A stretch of 64,000 bases of DNA from an uncultured Flavobacteriaceae bacterium. GTDB lineage: Bacteria > Bacteroidota > Bacteroidia > Flavobacteriales > Flavobacteriaceae. Numbering within the stretch: position 1 is the first letter of the stretch; every line of letters begins with the position of its first letter. Shown here piece after piece: positions 59,223 through 64,000 of this stretch. The notes beneath the pieces are model-generated. The model saw only the letters and a list, made by a program, of their open reading frames with translations, was not told the DNA's origin and did not search any database. The stretch lies in NCBI GenBank assembly GCA_947494325.1, contig CANLUS010000005.1, positions 124,001-188,000 of the forward strand, in the 5' to 3' direction. Position numbers and translations under genes: made by a program.

Positions 59223-60206
59223 ATGGAGTCAACAGTAGCTACTGATAATTCAAACCAAGAGGTTTGGAGTGGTGGAGGTAAAAAACCTTTTGCTGCGAGT
59301 TATGGTAAAATGATGATGTGGTTCTTCATCATGTCTGATGCATTAACTTTTTCAGGATTTCTAGTCGCGTACGGTTTAATGCGTTTTAAATTTCTTGAGA
59401 GTTGGCCAATTGCCGATGAAGTGTTTACACACGTTCCGTTTATTCACGGTCATTTCCCAATGTATTATGTGGCATTCATGACTTTTATTTTGATCTTTTC
59501 TTCTGTAACCATGGTATTAGCCGTAGATGCAGGACATCAAATGAAAAAAGCAAAAGTGACCATTTATATGCTGTTAACCATTATTGGAGGTTTGATTTTC
59601 TTAGGTTCTCAAGCTTGGGAATGGAAAAACTTTATCAATGGTACCTATGGTGCTGTGGTATTACAAGATGGAAAAATTGCACAGTTCGTGGATAATGAAG
59701 GACATCAAATAGCCTTAAGTGATTTTGTGTCAAAGGCAAATAGCGAAAGAGTACAGCACACTAGAAGTAACGGATTATGGTATGTTAAAGATGCAGGAGA
59801 GCTACCTCCATACACCTTAAATGAAGTAGTGACTAGCTTTAATGCAAACCCTGATGTTCATTTAAGAACAGAACAGATCGATTTTGATGTAAAGAAAAAA
59901 ACAGTGTTATCAAAGGCAGAAGCAAGTACATACTTATCAAAAGCAACCGACGTTGTGATGGGAGCGAACTTAAAGGTGAATGAATATGGTAAAACATTAT
60001 TCGCAGATTTTTTCTTCTTCATCACAGGTTTCCATGGCTTTCATGTATTCTCAGGGATCTTAATTAATGTGATCATCTTTTTTAATGTAATCTTAGGAAC
60101 ATACGAGAAAAGAGGAAGTTATGAGATGGTAGAAAAGGTTGGTTTATACTGGCACTTTGTAGACTTAGTTTGGGTATTTGTATTTACATTCTTTTACCTT
60201 GTTTAA
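59223..60206 (+). CDS. cytochrome c oxidase subunit III with large insert
   Basis: 327 residues. Subunit III segments: KMMMWFFIMSDALTFSGFLV, the second helix pair ending LFLGSQAWEWKNF-like (residues about 118-137), FFFFITGFHGFHVFSGILIN (residues 263-282) and the C-terminal YWHFVDLVWVFVFTFFYLV. Between them lies an insert of about 115 residues (about 142-258) that is polar and probably faces the periplasm. Inserts of this kind occur in Bacteroidota. Subunits I and II are not encoded in this window. It is followed after 12 bases by subunit IV. Confidence 0.88.
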   Translation: MESTVATDNSNQEVWSGGGKKPFAASYGKMMMWFFIMSDALTFSGFLVAYGLMRFKFLESWPIADEVFTHVPFIHGHFPMYYVAFMTFILIFSSVTMVLAVDAGHQMKKAKVTIYMLLTIIGGLIFLGSQAWEWKNFINGTYGAVVLQDGKIAQFVDNEGHQIALSDFVSKANSERVQHTRSNGLWYVKDAGELPPYTLNEVVTSFNANPDVHLRTEQIDFDVKKKTVLSKAEASTYLSKATDVVMGANLKVNEYGKTLFADFFFFITGFHGFHVFSGILINVIIFFNVILGTYEKRGSYEMVEKVGLYWHFVDLVWVFVFTFFYLV

Positions 60207-60218
60207 TAAAATATAGAA

Positions 60219-60575
60219 ATGGCACACGACGCACACGAATCACATACAGGTTTAATTTGGAAAGTATTTGGATTACTTTCTGTAATCACTATTGTAGAAG
60301 TAATATTTGGTATTATAAAGCCAGATTCATTACATTTAACTCAATTCTTAGGAACAAGTTTATTAAACTGGTTGTTCTTAATCTTAACGTTGGTAAAGGC
60401 TTATTATATCGCTTGGTATTTTATGCACTTGAAACACGAAAAAACGAGCTTAAGAAGAGCAATCGTTTGGACTTGCGTTTTCTTAATATGTTATCTAACA
60501 ACGTTAATGTTAATAGAAGGTGGATACATACAAGATATGTTGGCGCCCTATATAAGTTGGACATATAACAAATAA
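60219..60575 (+). CDS. cytochrome c oxidase subunit IV family protein
   Basis: 118 residues with three membrane helices: LIWKVFGLLSVITIVEVIFG, LLNWLFLILTLVKAYYIAWY and AIVWTCVFLICYLTTLMLIE. The H-x-K sequence FMHLKHEKTSLR between helices two and three is typical of the prokaryotic COX4 family. The N-terminus is histidine-rich (AHDAHESHTG). A small accessory subunit of the same oxidase. A strong terminator follows, so downstream assembly genes may be less expressed. Confidence 0.9.
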   Translation: MAHDAHESHTGLIWKVFGLLSVITIVEVIFGIIKPDSLHLTQFLGTSLLNWLFLILTLVKAYYIAWYFMHLKHEKTSLRRAIVWTCVFLICYLTTLMLIEGGYIQDMLAPYISWTYNK

Positions 60576-60581
60576 AGGATG

Positions 60582-60606
60582 AGCGGTTTTAAAAACCGCT
60601 TTTTTT
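60582..60606 (+). terminator. rho-independent terminator after subunit IV
   Basis: AGCGGTTTT / AAAACCGCT stem, very tight loop, followed by TTTTTT. Separates the oxidase structural genes from the Sco-type genes. Confidence 0.8.
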
Positions 60607-60630
60607 AGCGTTAAGAATTAAAATTAGGAG

Positions 60631-61278
60631 ATGAAGAACAAGAAATTTTGGGTACTGTTTAGCCTTTTTATATTGCCATTGGTATTTTATATAATGCTTC
60701 TCACCGGAACGAATAACTTTGCGAAATTGCCAATTCTAACCGAAAACATAAGTAACATAAAACATTTTTCATCGAATCAGAACGCTCAAATTACGCTAGA
60801 AGACAAGATAACGATTCTTTCATTTTTAGGTGATGATTTAGAAATGACAAAGAACAATGCGTTAAATTTAAATGAAAAAATATATAAACGATTTCATAAG
60901 TTCAGAGATTTTCAGTTTGTAATTGTATTGCCTAAAGGAACTGAAGATCAATCAGAAAAATTGAAAGAAAAAATCGCCTTTGCTACCGATATGCGTAAGT
61001 TTAAATTTGTATTTGGCGATCTCGATGAGATTCGTTCATTATTTAATAGTTTAAAGACGACTTATGCCCTTACGGATAACGGTTATTCTCCTTATGCATT
61101 TATTATTGATAGAGAAATGCACTTACGTGGAAGAGCCAAAGATGATGATACTGAAGCCATACTTTACGGTTACAATGCCGAAACAGTCGCACCAATTCAT
61201 AATAAAATGGTAGACGATGTAAAGGTATTAGTGGCCGAATATCGATTAGCACTAAAAAAGAATAAAAGACAGATATAA
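60631..61278 (+). CDS. membrane-anchored Sco-like protein without metal cysteines
   Basis: 215 residues: N-terminal membrane anchor (FWVLFSLFILPLVFYIMLL), then a thioredoxin-like domain (ISNIKHFSSNQNAQITLEDK, ITILSFLGDD, FQFVIVLPKGTEDQS, GYSPYAFIIDREMHLRG). The order of strands follows Sco proteins, but no C-x3-C is present at the expected place, and the protein has no cysteine at all. It lies nine bases before the true Sco gene. Probably a structural or chaperone partner in copper delivery to cytochrome oxidase; not an active copper thiol protein. Confidence 0.7.
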   Translation: MKNKKFWVLFSLFILPLVFYIMLLTGTNNFAKLPILTENISNIKHFSSNQNAQITLEDKITILSFLGDDLEMTKNNALNLNEKIYKRFHKFRDFQFVIVLPKGTEDQSEKLKEKIAFATDMRKFKFVFGDLDEIRSLFNSLKTTYALTDNGYSPYAFIIDREMHLRGRAKDDDTEAILYGYNAETVAPIHNKMVDDVKVLVAEYRLALKKNKRQI

Positions 61279-61286
61279 GAACGCAA

Positions 61287-61973
61287 ATGAAGAATAAATC
61301 ATACATAGGTATATCCTTTATTATATTATTGTTTGGTATTTATGCGATCCCTAAAATCGTTGATAGAGTACAAAAGGAAGACGTCGCCGAAGAATCTAGA
61401 ATGAACAAAGTGGCGAACGATGCAATGGCATATTTAGTTATCGATGGAGAGCCTAAAAAAATGCCAAATTTCACCTTTATGAATCAAGATAGTTTATCTA
61501 TTACAGAAGCTGATTATAAAGGGAAAGTATACGTTGCTGAGTTCTTTTTTACCACCTGTCCGAGTATTTGTCCGATCATGAATCGAAATATGCTGAAAAT
61601 AGAAAAGGAATATGGAGATAATGAAAATTTCGGAATTGCTTCTTTTACAATAGACCCAACAAATGATACCCCAATGGTGCTAAAAAAGTATGCGGAAGAA
61701 TATGGAGTAACTTCGCTCAATTGGCATATGCTAACCGGAGATATTGACGATGTCTATGAATTGTCTAATAAAGGACTCAACATTTTTGCAGAAATTAACC
61801 CTGAAGTGGCTGGAGGTTTCGAACATCAAGGTTATTTTGCCCTGATAGATAAAAAAGGTTTTTTGAGATCTAGAAAAGACGAGCATGGAAATCCAATTGT
61901 ATATTATCTGGGCACTGAAGAAGAACAAATTGAACTCTTAAAAGAAGATATATCAAAATTATTGAAAGAATAA
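61287..61973 (+). CDS. SCO1/SenC family copper chaperone
   Basis: 228 residues: N-terminal membrane anchor (YIGISFIILLFGIYAIP), then a thioredoxin-like domain with the copper motif C91-P-S-I-C95 in FFFTTCPSICPIMNRNML and the third ligand H180 in GGFEHQGYFALIDKKG. Delivers copper to the CuA site of cytochrome c oxidase subunit II or keeps its thiols reduced, on the periplasmic side. It lies between the cysteine-less Sco-like gene and DUF420, each within ten bases. Confidence 0.93.
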   Translation: MKNKSYIGISFIILLFGIYAIPKIVDRVQKEDVAEESRMNKVANDAMAYLVIDGEPKKMPNFTFMNQDSLSITEADYKGKVYVAEFFFTTCPSICPIMNRNMLKIEKEYGDNENFGIASFTIDPTNDTPMVLKKYAEEYGVTSLNWHMLTGDIDDVYELSNKGLNIFAEINPEVAGGFEHQGYFALIDKKGFLRSRKDEHGNPIVYYLGTEEEQIELLKEDISKLLKE

Positions 61974-61974
61974 G

Positions 61975-62502
61975 ATGAACAAAGACGAAATAACTGCGAA
62001 GAAATATAACAAATGGATTGTCGTTCTTTCAATTGCAATTCCATTAGTGGTTGCCGTTTTATTTGGGGTGAAGATACCCAACGCTGAGCCGCTAACGTTT
62101 TTACCACCTATCTATGCTAGTATCAACGCATGTACAGCATTACTTTTAATCATAGCAGTTGTAGCAATTAAAAATGGCAATCGTAAGCGACATGAGAATT
62201 TGATGAAAATAGCTATTGGTTGTTCCGTTGCTTTTTTAGTGATGTATGTAGCATATCATATGACTTCCAATTCTACCTCGTTTGGTGGTGAAGGTATTAT
62301 AAAGTATGTGTATTATTTTATTTTAATAACGCATATTATTTTATCAATCATCATTATTCCCTTCGTGTTGATCACCTATGTTCGAGCTATTACGAACGAT
62401 TTTGATCGCCATAAGAAAATAGCGAAGATTACCTTTCCTTTATGGTTGTATGTTGCTGTGTCAGGTGTGATTGTGTATCTAATGATTTCTCCTTATTATT
62501 AA
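61975..62502 (+). CDS. DUF420 family membrane protein
   Basis: 175 residues with five membrane helices. DUF420 pattern: PPIYASINACTALLLIIAVV, AIKNGNRKRHENLMKIAIGC, YVAYHMTS, HIILSIIIIPFVLITYVRAI, then HKKIAKITFPLWLYVAVSG. The conserved histidines (R-H-E-N, AYH, THI, DRH) may bind haem or copper; the family (CtaM-like) is linked to haem-copper oxidase maturation. It starts one base after sco ends. Confidence 0.88.
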   Translation: MNKDEITAKKYNKWIVVLSIAIPLVVAVLFGVKIPNAEPLTFLPPIYASINACTALLLIIAVVAIKNGNRKRHENLMKIAIGCSVAFLVMYVAYHMTSNSTSFGGEGIIKYVYYFILITHIILSIIIIPFVLITYVRAITNDFDRHKKIAKITFPLWLYVAVSGVIVYLMISPYY

Positions 62503-62506
62503 AAGC

Positions 62507-62716
62507 ATGAAAAAAATACTGGTCATTCTATTTTTATCGATATCGCAGATAGTGACGAGTCAATGTGCCATGTGTAAGGCTGTTGTAGAATCTGGAGATG
62601 CTGAAATTGCCGAATCGGTCAATTCAGGAATCATCTATTTAATGGCATTTCCATATATTTTAGTGGGTGTAGGGGTGTACTTTTTGTACAGAAATTGGAA
62701 GAAATTAAAACTTTAA
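62507..62716 (+). CDS. 69-residue CxxC membrane peptide of the oxidase locus
   Basis: MKKILVILFLSISQIVTSQC looks like a signal peptide ending just before C20-A-M-C23, followed by KAVVESGDAEIAESVNSG and a second hydrophobic helix (IIYLMAFPYILVGVGVYFLY) with a basic end (RNWKKLKL). So a small periplasm-facing protein with one CxxC, anchored by its C-terminal helix. It starts four bases after DUF420. Likely copper or haem/thiol handling for oxidase assembly, by position. Confidence 0.75.
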   Translation: MKKILVILFLSISQIVTSQCAMCKAVVESGDAEIAESVNSGIIYLMAFPYILVGVGVYFLYRNWKKLKL

Positions 62717-62786
62717 CATTTCAATAAGAACGATAAAGTGTAACAAGTTTTACTTTTAGTCGTCATATAGAAAATCAAAAATCTGT

Positions 62787-62830
62787 AAAGCCAATCCTTT
62801 ATTAAATTTTCATGTAGAGGTTATGGCTTT
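62787..62830. other. AAAGCCA / TGGCTTT inverted repeat before the TolC gene
   Basis: Seven-base arms at 62787-62793 and 62824-62830 in the 132-base interval between the oxidase locus and the efflux gene. A weak hairpin (30-base loop) that may terminate the former or regulate the latter. Confidence 0.3.
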
Positions 62831-62848
62831 GTTTAACATAAACTAACT

Positions 62849-64000
62849 ATGAAAACGAAATTAAGTATACTCGTTGCCTTTTTAACAATTACAATCTCAT
62901 TCGCTCAAGAAAAACAATGGACGCTCAAAGAATGCGTTGATCATGCGCTAGAGAATAACCTTTCTGTGCAAAGAGCGAAATTTACCACCGATTTAAGAAA
63001 TGAAGATATAAACACTGCCAAGGGTAGTAAATTACCTGGTTTTTCGGCTTCTGCTTCTCAAAATTTTAGTTTTGGTTCTGGTTTTGATGCGGCTAGTAAT
63101 TCTAGGGTATCTGTTGATAGACGTTCTAATAGTTTTGGATTAAGCGGTTCTGTTGCCATCTTTAATGGCTTTCGATTAAAAAATATATATGAGCAGTCTA
63201 AAGTAGCCTATGAAGCTAGTTTATTGGATTTGGAAAAAATGAAAAACGATATTTCACTAAATATTGTGAATTCATATTTAAACGTGTTGTTCAATAAAGA
63301 AAATTTGAAGATTGCCGAATCTCAGTTAGAAATAAGCAAGCAACAGTTCGAAAGAACGAAAGGTTTGGTAGAGGAAGGTGTGCAACCTAAAGGAAACTTA
63401 TTGGAAGTTGAAGCAACAATGATCAATGATGAGAACGCTATTGTGACCGCTCAAAATAATGTTGATTTAGCGTTATTAACACTTTCTCAAATTTTACAGA
63501 TACCAAATGCGGGGTTTGATATTCAAGATGTTCCAATTAATATTAATTCGGTAGCGTTATTGTATAACAATACAAATGAAATATTCGAAAAAGCAGTAAC
63601 AAATCAACCTGAGATTAAGAGTGCTGAATTAAGCTTAAAAAATGCTGAAACTCAGATTGAAGTTGCAAAAGCTGATTATTTGCCAAGTTTAACTGCCAGT
63701 GCAGGATTAAATACGGTGTACAATCATACGCAAGGAAGAAGTGATGACTTCTTTATCCCAGATCCTAATAATCCAGGACAGCAATTATTGGTGAAAAACG
63801 GATTTTTCGATCAATTGGATAATAATTTAGGTCAGTTTGTAGGACTAAGTTTAAACATTCCGATTTTTAATAGAGGTCAGGTAAAAGCAAATGTTAACAG
63901 AGCCAAGATCAATCAAAAAATATCGGAAGTTAATTTATCTGATCAGAAATTAGCTCTAAGAGAAGCGATAGAACGAGCATATATTAATGCGAAAGCTACG
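62849..64000 (+). CDS. TolC family outer-membrane efflux protein (cut by window edge)
   Basis: 384 residues are present and the frame is open at the right edge. Signal peptide MKTKLSILVAFLTITISFAQ, then the TolC/OEP pattern: WTLKECVDHALENNLSVQRA, a first repeat with SQNFSFGSGFDAASN, long helices with ISKQQFERTKGLVEEGVQPK, and the second repeat beginning KAVTNQPEIKSAELSLKNAE and AKADYLPSLTASAGLNTVYN, then LSLNIPIFNRGQVKANVNRA. Trimeric outer-membrane channel for an RND or MacAB-type pump, whose other genes probably lie to the right of the window. Confidence 0.93.
   Translation, partial: MKTKLSILVAFLTITISFAQEKQWTLKECVDHALENNLSVQRAKFTTDLRNEDINTAKGSKLPGFSASASQNFSFGSGFDAASNSRVSVDRRSNSFGLSGSVAIFNGFRLKNIYEQSKVAYEASLLDLEKMKNDISLNIVNSYLNVLFNKENLKIAESQLEISKQQFERTKGLVEEGVQPKGNLLEVEATMINDENAIVTAQNNVDLALLTLSQILQIPNAGFDIQDVPININSVALLYNNTNEIFEKAVTNQPEIKSAELSLKNAETQIEVAKADYLPSLTASAGLNTVYNHTQGRSDDFFIPDPNNPGQQLLVKNGFFDQLDNNLGQFVGLSLNIPIFNRGQVKANVNRAKINQKISEVNLSDQKLALREAIERAYINAKAT

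Noticed and set aside
1-64000. CRISPR array, insertion sequence, prophage or rRNA operon
   Set aside because: No regularly spaced repeats, transposase, integrase, phage structural or rRNA sequence was found.

Overview
The window looks like chromosomal DNA of a marine-type member of the Flavobacteriaceae (Bacteroidota). Evidence: strongly AT-rich DNA; -7 promoter elements of the Bacteroidota form TANNTTTG; few purine-rich ribosome binding sites; and family-typical genes (HmuY with a TonB receptor, DUF6607, DUF6686, DUF3127, RskA with an ECF sigma factor, a cytochrome oxidase subunit III with a large insert, an OlsF-like ornithine-lipid synthase). No rRNA, insertion sequence, phage or CRISPR array was seen. 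Two tRNA genes (Leu-TAA, Gly-GCC) lie at 57.16-57.36 kb.

Layout. 0-9 kb: metabolic block with fbp (cut by the left edge), a GNAT acetyltransferase overlapping an aspartate kinase, an OlsF-like acyltransferase, a repetitive LEA-like protein, gpsA, a second aspartate kinase, a divergent stand-alone ACT-like protein and an MFS exporter. 9-15 kb: secreted Kelch protein, a three-gene molybdopterin-enzyme operon, fabD and a queuosine-precursor transporter. 15-18.5 kb: an apparent five-gene signalling operon (lipoprotein, multi-pass membrane protein, 59-residue membrane microprotein, histidine kinase, NarL-type regulator) with GC-rich inverted repeats upstream. 18.5-31 kb: mostly housekeeping genes (DUF2797, purK, greA, HIT, histidine kinase, flavin reductase, DUF3127, aat, lspA, mazG, aroA), plus a Rieske-like lipoprotein with an altered ligand and a large beta-propeller protein. 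31-40.4 kb: a probable haem/iron uptake locus (TonB receptor, HmuY, DUF6607, ankyrin protein, flavinylated DUF2271, PepSY-flavodoxin reductase, cysteine-rich peptide, two DUF6686-type proteins). 40.4-45 kb: ECF sigma/anti-sigma pair facing a DUF4331-TPR-outer-membrane-protein operon. 45-53.7 kb: accessory region with a DUF1579-like protein, an M19-like hydrolase, an RluA-family pseudouridine synthase, small membrane and MORN proteins, three disrupted reading frames, and a three-gene SDR-AraC-membrane cassette flanked by inverted structured repeats. 53.8-57.4 kb: GH20 hexosaminidase, Gfo/Idh/MocA oxidoreductase and tRNAs. 57.6-62.7 kb: cytochrome oxidase assembly operon (haem O synthase, two subunit III proteins, subunit IV, Sco-like protein, Sco, DUF420, CxxC membrane peptide). 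62.8-64 kb: TolC-type efflux protein cut by the right edge.

How the parts may work together. In the haem locus, a cytoplasmic-membrane flavodoxin reductase could pass electrons through its PepSY membrane domain to a periplasmic FMN on DUF2271, supporting reductive release of iron or haem brought in by HmuY and the TonB receptor. This is an inference from order and motifs. The least explained items are the five-gene kinase operon with its GGGAAAAACCCC repeats (a similar pair lies upstream of the M19-like gene), the cysteine-rich peptide with DUF6686 proteins, and the inverted repeats around the 50.7-53.2 kb cassette.
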